From positions 1 to 18,915 of the forward strand of contig CAZDOQ010000024.1 in NCBI GenBank assembly GCA_964507035.1: a stretch of 18,915 nt of DNA, in the 5' to 3' direction. Within the stretch, counting starts at the first letter, position 1; each line of letters opens with the position of its first letter. Below the pieces are notes generated by a model. The model saw only the letters and a program-made list of their open reading frames with translations, was not told where the DNA came from and did not search any database. This DNA is from Pseudolachnospira sp964507035. GTDB lineage: Bacteria; Bacillota; Clostridia; Lachnospirales; Lachnospiraceae. This document shows positions 1 through 7,604 of the stretch, piece after piece. A program made the translations under genes and the position numbers.

Positions 1-50
1 CCGTGATATCATCGATCCTTGGGTCTCCATCACTCTGAATAAGGGGCTCG
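1..50 (-). promoter_or_regulatory. 5' part of a structured leader, SAM-I (S-box)-like, cut by the window edge
   Basis: Read on the minus strand, the leader after the promoter at 76-104 contains CTTATTCAGAG, then GTGAT ... ATCAC enclosing a GATGA, and ends at CGG on the window edge. This order resembles the P1/P2 start of a SAM-I riboswitch, where a CTTATCAAGAG-like strand precedes a P2 stem enclosing a kink-turn with UGA and is followed by GGCAACC. The P2 stem GTGAT/ATCAC is perfect. Against it, the expected GGGA..GGCCC inner hairpin is not present in that form, and the GCAACC element would lie outside the window. If correct, the downstream gene beyond position 1 would be a methionine or SAM gene. 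Confidence 0.3.
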
Positions 51-75
51 TTTCTCCTATTTACTTGCAGGTATT

Positions 76-104
76 ACTATACACGATTTTGTGCGGTTTG
101 CCAA
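76..104 (-). promoter_or_regulatory. Sigma-A type promoter reading out of the left edge
   Basis: On the minus strand a -35 box TTGGCA (104-99) is followed by a 17-base spacer and a -10 box TATAGT (81-76), predicting a start near position 69. It lies after the NCS2 permease stop and would transcribe a gene beyond the window through the structured leader at 1-50. Box quality and spacing are good. No clear intrinsic terminator separates it from the permease gene. Confidence 0.55.
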
Positions 105-143
105 GGGGTTTTTTGTATTTTACACTCGTACCTCAGACCCACC

Positions 144-1499
144 TCAGATCACCGCCAGCATTACAAAGTTCAGAATAAACAGCAGCGTGGCAATCCAGAG
201 AATAGGGTGGATCTCCTTGGCCTGTCCCTTGCAGATCTTCACCACGCAGTAGAAGAAGAAGCCAGCCGCAATACCATAGGAAATGCTGTAGCACAGGGCC
301 ATGAAAATGCCGGTAAAGAATGCCGGCACCGCCTCCTCCAAGTCGCTCCAATGAACATCTCCAAAGGCGGATGCCATCATGATTCCAACTACCACCAGGG
401 CCGGAGCCGTAGCCGCAAAGGGAATGGCGCTGACAAAGGTGGCCAAAAAGGCGCTGGCCGCAAAGCACAGGGCCACCACCACGCTGGTGAGGCCGGTACG
501 GCCGCCAGCTCCAATGCCCGCCGCGCTCTCCACATAGGTGGTGGTGTTGGAGGTTCCAAAAATAGCGCCGATGGAGGTAGCCGTGGCGTCGGCAAACAGG
601 GCTTTGTCCATCTTAGACTTGAAGCCGGCGCTGGTCTCCATGGTCCGCTCATCCTCCTCGCTGAAGATCCCAGCCCGGCGTCCCGTTCCAATAAAGGTGC
701 CGATGGTGTCAAAGGTATCCGAGATGCTGAAAGAGAAAATGGTGATCAGCGCCAGGGGAATCTTGGCCGGTTCTGAAAACAGGGACGGCAGCCCCGCACT
801 GGTGAAGATAGCGCCGAAGGTGGAAGGAAGCTGACGGCAGGCCTCCGTAAAGCTCACCGTCTCCGCAGCGGTGGTCACCCCCAGAGGGATTCCCAAAAGC
901 GCCGTCACCACAATGCTGATCAAAATAGCGCCTTTGACCTGACGCACCAGGAGCACAATCGTCAGCACCAGGCCCACCAGAAACAGCCAAAGGGACGGAT
1001 CATCCAGGATAGCCAGGGCCGGCACTCCGGAATCAAAAGAGACGATCCCCACGTTCAAAATGCCGATGTACGCCACAAAAACGCCAATGCCGCCTCCAAT
1101 GGCATTCTGAATGCTCTTGGGGATGGTCTTGATGATGACCTTGCGGATTTTAGTCACGGTGATCAGAATATTCAGCAAACCGCATAAAAACACCATGGAC
1201 AGGGCCTGCTGCCAGGTAAAGCCCAGGCCGAAACAGACGGTGTAGACAAAGAAAGCGTTTAGGCCCATCCCCGGCGCCTGGGCGTAGGGCACATTGGCCA
1301 CCAAACCCATGACCAGAGTCCCCACCATGGACGCCAGGATGGTGGCCAAAAACACGGCCCCCCACTCCATGCCGGACTCGCTGAGCAGCGTCGGATTGAC
1401 GGCAATGATGTAGGCCATGGCAAAGAAGGTGGTGAGTCCTGCCACCACTTCACGGCCTGCCGTGGTGCCGTTTTCTTTCAGCTTGAAAAATTTCTCCAT
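144..1499 (-). CDS. NCS2 family nucleobase permease (AzgA/PbuG/AdeQ type)
   Basis: Membrane transporter of 451 residues, predicted to import purine bases (hypoxanthine, guanine or adenine) by cation symport. Family signatures are visible: a start with TAGREVVAGLTTFFAMAYII, the APGMGLNAFF segment near residue 75, the helix containing SISDTFDTIGTFIGTG, and FGTSNTTTYVESAAGIGAGGRTGLTS in the second half, all typical of the AzgA-like branch rather than UraA/UapA. The length matches the family. The start ATG is preceded by GGAGGG at 8 bases, and that ribosome site is buried in a long hairpin (see 1505-1549). It is the last gene of the minus-strand array. A purine role would fit the molybdenum hydroxylase upstream, but three other genes lie between or beside them, so the link is only suggestive. 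The exact base is not readable from sequence. Confidence 0.9.
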   Translation of the reverse strand: MEKFFKLKENGTTAGREVVAGLTTFFAMAYIIAVNPTLLSESGMEWGAVFLATILASMVGTLVMGLVANVPYAQAPGMGLNAFFVYTVCFGLGFTWQQALSMVFLCGLLNILITVTKIRKVIIKTIPKSIQNAIGGGIGVFVAYIGILNVGIVSFDSGVPALAILDDPSLWLFLVGLVLTIVLLVRQVKGAILISIVVTALLGIPLGVTTAAETVSFTEACRQLPSTFGAIFTSAGLPSLFSEPAKIPLALITIFSFSISDTFDTIGTFIGTGRRAGIFSEEDERTMETSAGFKSKMDKALFADATATSIGAIFGTSNTTTYVESAAGIGAGGRTGLTSVVVALCFAASAFLATFVSAIPFAATAPALVVVGIMMASAFGDVHWSDLEEAVPAFFTGIFMALCYSISYGIAAGFFFYCVVKICKGQAKEIHPILWIATLLFILNFVMLAVI

Positions 1500-1504
1500 A
1501 GGAA

Positions 1505-1549
1505 AATCCCTCCTTTACTTTCTCCAAGGAAAGTATAAACGGAGGGATT
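1505..1549 (-). promoter_or_regulatory. Long hairpin enclosing the ribosome site of the NCS2 permease
   Basis: The gap between the EamA stop and the permease ATG folds into one stem: AATCCCTCC (1505-1513) pairs with GGAGGGATT (1541-1549), TTT with AAA, and ACTTTC (1517-1522) with GAAAGT (1529-1534). The loop is 6 bases and only small bulges interrupt about 18 pairs. On the transcript, the permease Shine-Dalgarno GGAGGG lies in the 3' arm. There is no T-run, so it is not a classical terminator. It could limit initiation unless the upstream gene is translated through it or a factor opens it. No known purine riboswitch motif is visible. Confidence 0.6.
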
Positions 1550-1557
1550 CCCTTTTG

Positions 1558-2463
1558 TCAATTTCTGTTTTCTTCTTTTTGCATTTCCTGCTCTCCCCTG
1601 CCTTTGGCAGCGGTATACACCAGAATCCCGCCCATCACCAAAAGCCCTGCCGCCACCTGGCCGGGGCGCAGATATTCGCCGAACACCGCCATGGCCAGGA
1701 TCGCCGTGATCACCGGGGAAAAGATTTTCAGCATGGCCACATAGGTAGGACTCAGGTATTTGATGGACCAGTTAAAAATCCCATGACCCATGATGCTGCC
1801 CACCACCATCATGGCCAGCGCGCACAGGTAGTCGGTGGTCCGGTAGCCGGTGTAGGAATAGGGAGATATGCCCACGGCAATGGTCAAAAACACCGCAGCG
1901 CTGCCGTAAACCACAAAATTGTAGACGTTGCTGGAGATATTCTTTCTCTGCTCCGTTCCGATCAGAGAATACAGGGCCAAAAACACGGCGCAAACAATGG
2001 CGCAAATATCTCCGTACAACATCCGAGAGGCTGTCCCCGAATCTCCCAGGGTCACCAAAAAATTTCCGGCAATGGCCAGGACAATTCCCAGCACGCACCG
2101 GCGGGAATACCGCTCCTTGCCCAAAAGGGACATGGCCAAGGCCACAAAAATCACCTCGCTGCCAGCCAAAACCTGAGCCGCCGCCATGGTGGTAGATTGC
2201 ACCGCCTCAAAATACAGGGTAAAGTGAATCCCCAAAAAGATCCCGCTTAAGATGCACCAAAGCCATTGGGAGCGGGTCAGCGCCTTCAGTTCCCGCCGGC
2301 TGCCGCCGCGGAGGAATACCGGTATCCCCAGCGCCAGCGCCGCAAAGATTTTCCGGTACATCGCCAAAACCAGGCTGGGAGTTTCGGACCACCGGACAAA
2401 CAAACCGCAGGTGGCGGCGGAAAACACTCCCACCCACACCAAAGCAATCACCTTTTTTCTCAT
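1558..2463 (-). CDS. EamA/DMT superfamily transporter
   Basis: A 301-residue, strongly hydrophobic protein with about ten membrane segments arranged as two EamA repeats, the usual size and layout of drug/metabolite exporters. Recognisable features are the LVLAMYRKIFAAL helix start near residue 31, the glycine-rich segment near FTLYFEAVQSTTMAAAQVLAGSEVIFVALAMS (about 81-112), and in the second half GSIMGHGIFNWSIKYLSPTYVAMLKIFSPVITAILA. The start has AGGAGG 11 bases upstream. It follows the aminotransferase by 22 bases and is probably co-transcribed with it; such pairs often export an amino acid or its metabolite. Substrate cannot be read from the sequence. Confidence 0.88.
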   Translation of the reverse strand: MRKKVIALVWVGVFSAATCGLFVRWSETPSLVLAMYRKIFAALALGIPVFLRGGSRRELKALTRSQWLWCILSGIFLGIHFTLYFEAVQSTTMAAAQVLAGSEVIFVALAMSLLGKERYSRRCVLGIVLAIAGNFLVTLGDSGTASRMLYGDICAIVCAVFLALYSLIGTEQRKNISSNVYNFVVYGSAAVFLTIAVGISPYSYTGYRTTDYLCALAMMVVGSIMGHGIFNWSIKYLSPTYVAMLKIFSPVITAILAMAVFGEYLRPGQVAAGLLVMGGILVYTAAKGRGEQEMQKEENRN

Positions 2464-2485
2464 GCGTTCACACTCCTCCTAACCG

Positions 2486-3766
2486 TCACCCTAACAGCTT
2501 CTCCAGGGAAGCCAGACGAATCGCCGCCGTAAAGACCTGCAGCACCTGCTCCAGCTCCTCCATGGGCGCATAGGACGGGGCAATGCGGATGGCGCTGTCC
2601 TGAGGATCATGATCGTAAGGGTAGGCGGCCCCGGCGGCCGTCAGCGTCACCCCCGCCTCCCGGCACAGCTCCACGATCCGTTTGGCGCAGCCGGGCAGCG
2701 CGTAGAAACAGACAAAGTAGCCGCCCCGGGGATTATGCCAGTGGCCCAGCCCCCGGGAAGCCACCTCCTGGCGCAGCACCTGATCCACCCGCTGGAACTT
2801 GGGCCGCAGAATAGCCGCCTGTTTCCGCATATGGGCTTCCACCGCCGCCTGATCCGGCAGGAACCGGACATGGCGCAGCTGGTTCATCTTGTTATAGCAG
2901 ACCAGCTGATATTTCATGATCCGCAGCGCTTCTTTCCGGTTAGCCGGACTGCAGGCCATGGCGCAGATCCCCCCGCCTGCAAAGGTGATCTTGGAGGTGG
3001 ACGTGAACATCAGCACCCGGTCCTCATGTCCGTAGGCCTTGCAGGCCTCGTAGATGTTGGCCAGATGATCCCGGTTTTCTTCCTCGTCATACAGGTGGTG
3101 GACACAGTAGGCATTGTCCCAGATCAACCGAAAATCCGAAGCCCCGGTCTCCATGGCCGCCAGCCGCCGTACCACCTCATCGCTGTAGGTGACGCCGGAC
3201 GGATTGCCGTACATGGGAACGCAGATCATGCCCTTCACCGCCGGGTCTTTCACCAGTTCCTCCACCCGGTCCATATCCGGTCCGTCCTCCCGGATCTCCA
3301 CCGAGAGCATCTCAATGCCGAAATTTTCACAGGTATGGAAATGCCAGTCGTACCCGGGCACCGGGCAGACAAACTTGACTTTGGGCAGCTGGCTCCAGGG
3401 GGTATCTCCCGGCAGAGGGCCATGGAGGAAAGCCCGGCACAAAGCGTCGTGGATCAGCGCCAGACTGGAATTTCCCCCTGGCAGCACCAGGTTCTCCGGC
3501 ATTCCCAGAATCTCCCCAAACAGCCGCCGCGCCTCCGGGATTCCTTCAAGGCCGCCGTAGTTCCGGCAGTCCAATCCGTCTTCGCTGTAGTAATCTCCCT
3601 CCTTCAAAATGGAGAGCAGCGGCGTGGACAGATCCAGCTGACGGGGTTCCGGCTTTCCCCGGGACAGATCCAAAGAGAGACCGGCTTTCTGAAAACAGAC
3701 ATACTCCTGTTCCGCCAATTTTTTCTCTTCCCGCAGTTCTTCTGCGGTGCAGCTTGCATATTCCAT
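2486..3766 (-). CDS. PLP-dependent aminotransferase, fold type I (subgroup Ic aspartate aminotransferase-like)
   Basis: A 426-residue pyridoxal-phosphate enzyme, expected to transfer an amino group between an amino acid and a 2-oxo acid in the cytoplasm. Visible landmarks are LSRGKPEPRQLDLS near 34-47, GGLEGIPEARRLFGEILG (71-88), PGGNSSLALIHD (96-107), YGNPSGVTYS with Asn188, WDNAYCVHHLY with Asp217, and the Schiff-base lysine in STSKITFAGGG (Lys259). This pattern fits the Asp_aminotransf family known from actinobacterial and Firmicute subgroup Ic enzymes, often annotated as MocR-like aminotransferases, but here without a DNA-binding domain. I chose the ATG at 3766 because GGAGGG lies 8 bases upstream. 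A further upstream in-frame ATG (3823) has no good ribosome site and would overlap a hairpin. The substrate is uncertain. Confidence 0.88.
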   Translation of the reverse strand: MEYASCTAEELREEKKLAEQEYVCFQKAGLSLDLSRGKPEPRQLDLSTPLLSILKEGDYYSEDGLDCRNYGGLEGIPEARRLFGEILGMPENLVLPGGNSSLALIHDALCRAFLHGPLPGDTPWSQLPKVKFVCPVPGYDWHFHTCENFGIEMLSVEIREDGPDMDRVEELVKDPAVKGMICVPMYGNPSGVTYSDEVVRRLAAMETGASDFRLIWDNAYCVHHLYDEEENRDHLANIYEACKAYGHEDRVLMFTSTSKITFAGGGICAMACSPANRKEALRIMKYQLVCYNKMNQLRHVRFLPDQAAVEAHMRKQAAILRPKFQRVDQVLRQEVASRGLGHWHNPRGGYFVCFYALPGCAKRIVELCREAGVTLTAAGAAYPYDHDPQDSAIRIAPSYAPMEELEQVLQVFTAAIRLASLEKLLG

Positions 3767-3787
3767 GTTTTTCTCCCTCCACACCCG

Positions 3788-3818
3788 GTGGGAGTCCATA
3801 CTACAGCAGAACTCCCAC
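3788..3818 (-). other. Stem-loop in the leader of the aminotransferase gene
   Basis: GTGGGAGT (3788-3795) and ACTCCCAC (3811-3818) form an 8-bp perfect stem with a 15-base loop, located just upstream of the aminotransferase ribosome site and 48 bases after the molybdenum-hydroxylase FAD subunit stop. No T-run follows on the minus strand, so termination is not indicated. It may be an mRNA boundary or stability element. Confidence 0.4.
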
Positions 3819-3865
3819 AACAAATCCCCTTTGCCATTCCGATGGCGTTTCCAAATACCTAAGCT

Positions 3866-4771
3866 TTACGCCTCCGCCGGGCATTCCGGCTCCATCACGT
3901 CCACCGTGTCGTAGACCACGCCCCGGACGGCCCGCTCCTTGTACAGCCGCTCCGCCTCCGTGATCTTAAGCTTCGGCGGCCGGGTCCGGTTCTGGCGGAT
4001 CTTTTGAATTTTCTCCGACAAAATCCGGCTCAGTTCGTCCTTGGCCTCATCCGGCACCGGCAGCGGCGCCAAAAGTTCCGCCGCCTCCGGCACCCACAGG
4101 GGACGCCGGTCCACGGAGCCGATGATGGCCTCCAAATCCTCGTGCCGGTCCGTCTTCTTGATCCAGGAGAAGCACAGGGAGATCTGGGCAATGGTCACCT
4201 CCCGGCGGCTTCCCAGCTTTACAAAGCAGCTGTCCCGCTCCGGCCGGATGGGCAGCCAAATGGACCGGATCACCAGCCCCGGGGTGAGAATAGACCTTCC
4301 GCCGGCATCCAAGAACTCCTCCGCCGGCGCCAGACGGCTCACTCCCTGGGCATCCAAAAGTTCCACCTGTCCATGGAGCAGGAACAGACAGGGCATCATA
4401 TCCCCCGCCGGGGAAGCGTTGCCCAGGCTTCCGCCGATGGTTCCTTTATTCCGCACCTGCTGAGATCCCACAGAGTTGCAGGCCATGGCTAAGGCTCTGG
4501 CATACTGTTTGACCAGAGGATGCCGGGCTATATCCGCATGGGTGGTCATGGCGCCAATGATCAGCTGCTCTCCCGCCTGCCGGATCTGCGCCCATTGGGG
4601 AAGGGCGCACAGGCTGAGCACCCGGTCCACCTGAGGCCGCTTGTTCCGCATCTCAATGAGCAGATCCGTTCCCCCAGCCAGAATGCAGCTGTGTTCGGTC
4701 ATCTGTCCCAACGCTTCCACCAGTTCCGCCTCTGTCCGGGGCTGGCAATAGATTTTCTCACCAATATTCAT
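3866..4771 (-). CDS. Molybdenum hydroxylase (xanthine dehydrogenase family), FAD-binding subunit
   Basis: Medium subunit of 301 residues carrying the FAD of a three-subunit molybdenum hydroxylase; it passes electrons from the iron-sulfur subunit to NAD or another acceptor. The two FAD-binding signatures are visible: LAGGTDLLIE (31-40) and NKGTIGGSLGNASPAGD (108-124), followed by the CO-dehydrogenase-flavoprotein C-terminal part. Length equals that of E. coli XdhB-type subunits (about 290-300). Its ATG overlaps the stop of the 2Fe-2S gene (ATGA), implying translational coupling. The gene order Mo, 2Fe-2S, FAD differs from E. coli xdhABC (Mo, FAD, 2Fe-2S). Substrate is not determined by this subunit. 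Confidence 0.92.
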   Translation of the reverse strand: MNIGEKIYCQPRTEAELVEALGQMTEHSCILAGGTDLLIEMRNKRPQVDRVLSLCALPQWAQIRQAGEQLIIGAMTTHADIARHPLVKQYARALAMACNSVGSQQVRNKGTIGGSLGNASPAGDMMPCLFLLHGQVELLDAQGVSRLAPAEEFLDAGGRSILTPGLVIRSIWLPIRPERDSCFVKLGSRREVTIAQISLCFSWIKKTDRHEDLEAIIGSVDRRPLWVPEAAELLAPLPVPDEAKDELSRILSEKIQKIRQNRTRPPKLKITEAERLYKERAVRGVVYDTVDVMEPECPAEA

Positions 4772-5247
4772 ACGCTCACCTCACCTTGAGATGTGGCCTC
4801 CGCCGCGTCCTGAATGGCTGCCTTGATCTCCTGGTAGCCGCTGCACCGGCAGATGTTTCCTGCAATGGCCCGCTTGATCTCCGCCTGGGTGGGATGGGGA
4901 TTCTCCATGAGAAGGGCCTTGGCAGACATCACCATGCCGGAGGTACAAAAGCCGCACTGGATGGCGCTTTTTTTGATAAAGGATTTCTGGATCTGGTCCA
5001 TCTCTCCGTTTTTCTCCATCCCTTCAATGGTCAAAAGCTCTCCACCGTCCAGCTGTCCTGCCACGGTCAGGCAGGAATGCACCGCTTTCCCGTTTAAGAT
5101 GACAGTGCAGGCGCCGCACTCGCCGATCCCGCAGCCTTCCTTGGTTCCGGTCAGGTGCAGATCCTCCCGAATAAAATCCAGAAGCCGGCGGCCGCCTTCC
5201 ACCTCCCTCTCCATAGGCTCTCCGTTTAAAACAAATTTAATTTTCAT
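4768..5247 (-). CDS. Molybdenum hydroxylase (xanthine dehydrogenase family), 2Fe-2S subunit
   Basis: Small subunit of 159 residues carrying two [2Fe-2S] clusters that relay electrons from the molybdenum centre to FAD. The plant-ferredoxin-type cluster ligands are Cys39, Cys44, Cys47 and Cys59 (EGCGIGECGACTV ... HSC). The helical-domain cluster ligands are Cys98, Cys101, Cys133 and Cys135 (QCGFCTSGM ... NICRCSGY). All eight are present. I chose the ATG at 5247 (MKIKF), 6 bases after AAGGAGG; the ATG two codons upstream abuts the ribosome site. It overlaps the 3' end of the Mo subunit by 11 bases and the FAD subunit by 4, so the three are tightly coupled. Confidence 0.94.
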   Translation of the reverse strand: MKIKFVLNGEPMEREVEGGRRLLDFIREDLHLTGTKEGCGIGECGACTVILNGKAVHSCLTVAGQLDGGELLTIEGMEKNGEMDQIQKSFIKKSAIQCGFCTSGMVMSAKALLMENPHPTQAEIKRAIAGNICRCSGYQEIKAAIQDAAEATSQGEVSV

Positions 5248-7522
5248 GCGCATCCTCCTTGGCCAGAGCCTCCAAAATCACCGGGGGCGTCAAAGGCAGA
5301 TGGGTCAGATCTGTTCCCAGAGCGTCGTTGACCGCCGCCACCAGGGCCGGCGCCACCGCCGCCACTGCCACCTCGCCGATGGACTTAGCCCCAAAAGGAC
5401 CGTCCTTCTCCGGCTCCTCAATGAAGATCACCCGGTAATCCGGCAGATCCACCGCATTGGCCACCTCATAGTCCTTCAAGTTGGGGTTCAGCACCTGTCC
5501 CGTCTCCGGACTGATCTTAATCTCCTCACACAAAGCCATGCCCATGCCCTGCTGAATGCCGCTGCCCACCTGGCCCCGGCACAGATCCGGGTTGATGGCC
5601 CGGCCAATATCATGCACCGCCAAAAAGTCCATGACCCGCACCGCGCCGGTGAAAGTATCCACCTCCACCTGAGCCCAGTCCGAGGCAGAAACCCCCGGGT
5701 TGGCTGTAGAGTTCCAGGTATAGGCGGCGTACACGTCCTCGCCCAGCACAGACAGCGCGTAGTTGGAAATCTCCCGCAGGCTCTTTCGGTTCTCCGGCTC
5801 ATCCTCTGGGTAAAAGTACCCCGCCTGGTAGCGGAACATGTGGGCGCTGCGCCCCAGCATCATGGAAGCCAGCTTTTCCAGCCGCTCCTTCAGGGCCTCG
5901 CAGCACTTCATCACCGACTGGCCCAGCACATAGACGGTCCGGCTGCCGTAGCAACCATAATCATACAGATTGTATTCCGTGTCCGCCTCCTGCAGCTCCA
6001 CGTGATCCAGCGGGATCTCCATTACCTCTGCGGCAATCTTCTTCATGGCCATTACGGTGCCGCAGCCATGGTCGTGGATGGCAATGTTGACCGTCAGACT
6101 GCCGTCATCCTGAAGCCGGACCAGGCAGCTGGCAATATCCGCCATATACGGGTAGAAGGAGCTGGTGTGGGAGGCCAGGGCCATGCCCACCCCGTACCGG
6201 TAGCGCTTGTTGGACTTGCTCTGGTCCCGGCACCAAGCCTTCTTGACATCCCAGTCAAACTCTTTCCGGCCTATGTTTAAGCATTCTTTGAAATGGGTAT
6301 GAGCCACCGAAACCTTGTGCATAGGCTCCACCTCGTAGGCCTCGTGGACATTCTTCATCCGGAAGTCCACAGGATCCATGCCCATTTTGCGGGCCACCAT
6401 GTTGAAGTGGTTTTCATAAATGCCCAGGGCCTCACAGGAACCCCAGCTGCGGAAGCTGCCGTTGACGGTGGTGTTGGTGCAGACGGTCTTGCCGTCATAG
6501 TGGATATAGGGCACCCGGTACACCTTCCCCAGCTTGCCGCCGATGGTGCGGGCATAGGAGGGAGAAATGGTCTGATACGCTCCTGCTTCCATGAGCAGAG
6601 ACACAGACATGGCCGCAATGGTGCCGTCCTCGTTGATCCAGCTCTCCATATGGCCGTCCAGGTTATGCTTCAGCATGGTGTTGACCACCTGCTCCTCCCG
6701 GGTGTAGACGATCTTCACGTCCGCCTTCAGATCCCAGGCCGCCCAGGCCACCAGCGGCTCCGCCAAGGTCTCCTGTTTGCAGCCGAAGGAGCCGCCCATC
6801 AGGCTCTTGATTACCCGCACCTTGGAGTAGGGCAGATCCAGAAACCAACAGATGTTGGTGCGGACGCCGAACACCATCTGGCAGGGAGTCCACACAGTCA
6901 AGCGTCCCCGTCCCTTGTCATAGCAGGCCCGGGCCACATGCGTCTCCATGGGCATTTGGTTCATGCGGCTGATATGGGTGGTGTTCTCAAAATGATAAGT
7001 TCCCTGACAGAGAGAAGGGTCCGCCGTATCCACCACCGGGGTCTCATAGACGTTGCCCGCCGGATGCAGCTGCGGCGCGTCCGGCGCCATGGCCTGCTCC
7101 ATGGTAAGAACCGCCGGCAGCGGATCATACGTCACCTGGATGGCATCGCAGGCCGCCTGGGCCTGTTCCTCCGTCTCCGCCACCACGCCGGCCACCCGCT
7201 CTCCGTAAAACCGGATGCGGAAATCAAACAGCCGCTCCTGGTCCGGCGCCTCCTCATAGGCCGCCACCCGGCCCCGGTCCCACAGCTTATCCGGAGTATT
7301 CAGATAGGTGTACACCGCCTTAACCCCCGGCATTTTTTCCGCCCGGGAGGTGTCAATGCTCCGGATCATACCGCTGGCCACCGTGGATCCCTTCAGCTTC
7401 ATGTGAAGCATCCGGGGCGAATCCATGTCTCCGCAGTACTCCGCCTGACCGGTCACTTTTCCATATGCGTTGTCATTGGAAATCTCTTTTCCGACCCAAT
7501 GGAATTCATGTTTTATCTCCAA
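5237..7522 (-). CDS. Molybdenum hydroxylase (xanthine dehydrogenase family), molybdopterin-binding catalytic subunit
   Basis: Large subunit of 761 residues binding molybdopterin cytosine dinucleotide; it hydroxylates a heterocycle or aldehyde with water as oxygen donor. An N-terminal aldehyde-oxidase a/b hammerhead domain begins near residue 20 (GQAEYCGDM). The molybdopterin domain shows GGSFGCKQE (243-251, canonical GGGFGGK), SFRSWGSCEA (357-364) with Arg358 aligned to the FRGFGGPQ arginine, and GAKSIGEVAV with the conserved base Glu717. The only suitable start is TTG at 7522, after AAAGGCGGG; the nearby ATG is out of frame. Length matches E. coli XdhA-like proteins (about 750). The changed motifs mean xanthine should not be assumed; purines, N-heterocycles or an imidazole product of the upstream lyase pathway are all possible. 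Confidence 0.9.
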   Translation of the reverse strand: MEIKHEFHWVGKEISNDNAYGKVTGQAEYCGDMDSPRMLHMKLKGSTVASGMIRSIDTSRAEKMPGVKAVYTYLNTPDKLWDRGRVAAYEEAPDQERLFDFRIRFYGERVAGVVAETEEQAQAACDAIQVTYDPLPAVLTMEQAMAPDAPQLHPAGNVYETPVVDTADPSLCQGTYHFENTTHISRMNQMPMETHVARACYDKGRGRLTVWTPCQMVFGVRTNICWFLDLPYSKVRVIKSLMGGSFGCKQETLAEPLVAWAAWDLKADVKIVYTREEQVVNTMLKHNLDGHMESWINEDGTIAAMSVSLLMEAGAYQTISPSYARTIGGKLGKVYRVPYIHYDGKTVCTNTTVNGSFRSWGSCEALGIYENHFNMVARKMGMDPVDFRMKNVHEAYEVEPMHKVSVAHTHFKECLNIGRKEFDWDVKKAWCRDQSKSNKRYRYGVGMALASHTSSFYPYMADIASCLVRLQDDGSLTVNIAIHDHGCGTVMAMKKIAAEVMEIPLDHVELQEADTEYNLYDYGCYGSRTVYVLGQSVMKCCEALKERLEKLASMMLGRSAHMFRYQAGYFYPEDEPENRKSLREISNYALSVLGEDVYAAYTWNSTANPGVSASDWAQVEVDTFTGAVRVMDFLAVHDIGRAINPDLCRGQVGSGIQQGMGMALCEEIKISPETGQVLNPNLKDYEVANAVDLPDYRVIFIEEPEKDGPFGAKSIGEVAVAAVAPALVAAVNDALGTDLTHLPLTPPVILEALAKEDAHEN

Positions 7523-7604
7523 GCTTTTCCCGCCTTTCTGTCTGCGTATACGGTCACATCGGCGGCCCAGATTCCGGACCGCCGGTGCAGCGCAGATTTT
7601 TAGC

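Noticed and set aside
117..150. Direct repeat TCTGAGGT (minus strand) just after the NCS2 stop as an attachment site
   Set aside because: Two 8-base copies a few bases apart with no integrase or mobile gene nearby; likely chance.
1500..1557. Purine riboswitch before the NCS2 permease
   Set aside because: The gap is only 58 bases and lacks the three-way junction core; it is a single hairpin over the ribosome site.
4853..6280. Long plus-strand open frame of 475 residues
   Set aside because: It overlaps the well-supported molybdenum hydroxylase subunits on the opposite strand and has no recognisable domain.
3866..7522. Firm assignment as xanthine dehydrogenase with purine catabolism
   Set aside because: Only the NCS2 permease points to purines; active-site motifs differ and no other purine-degradation gene (e.g. 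allantoinase, hydantoinase-type) is present.
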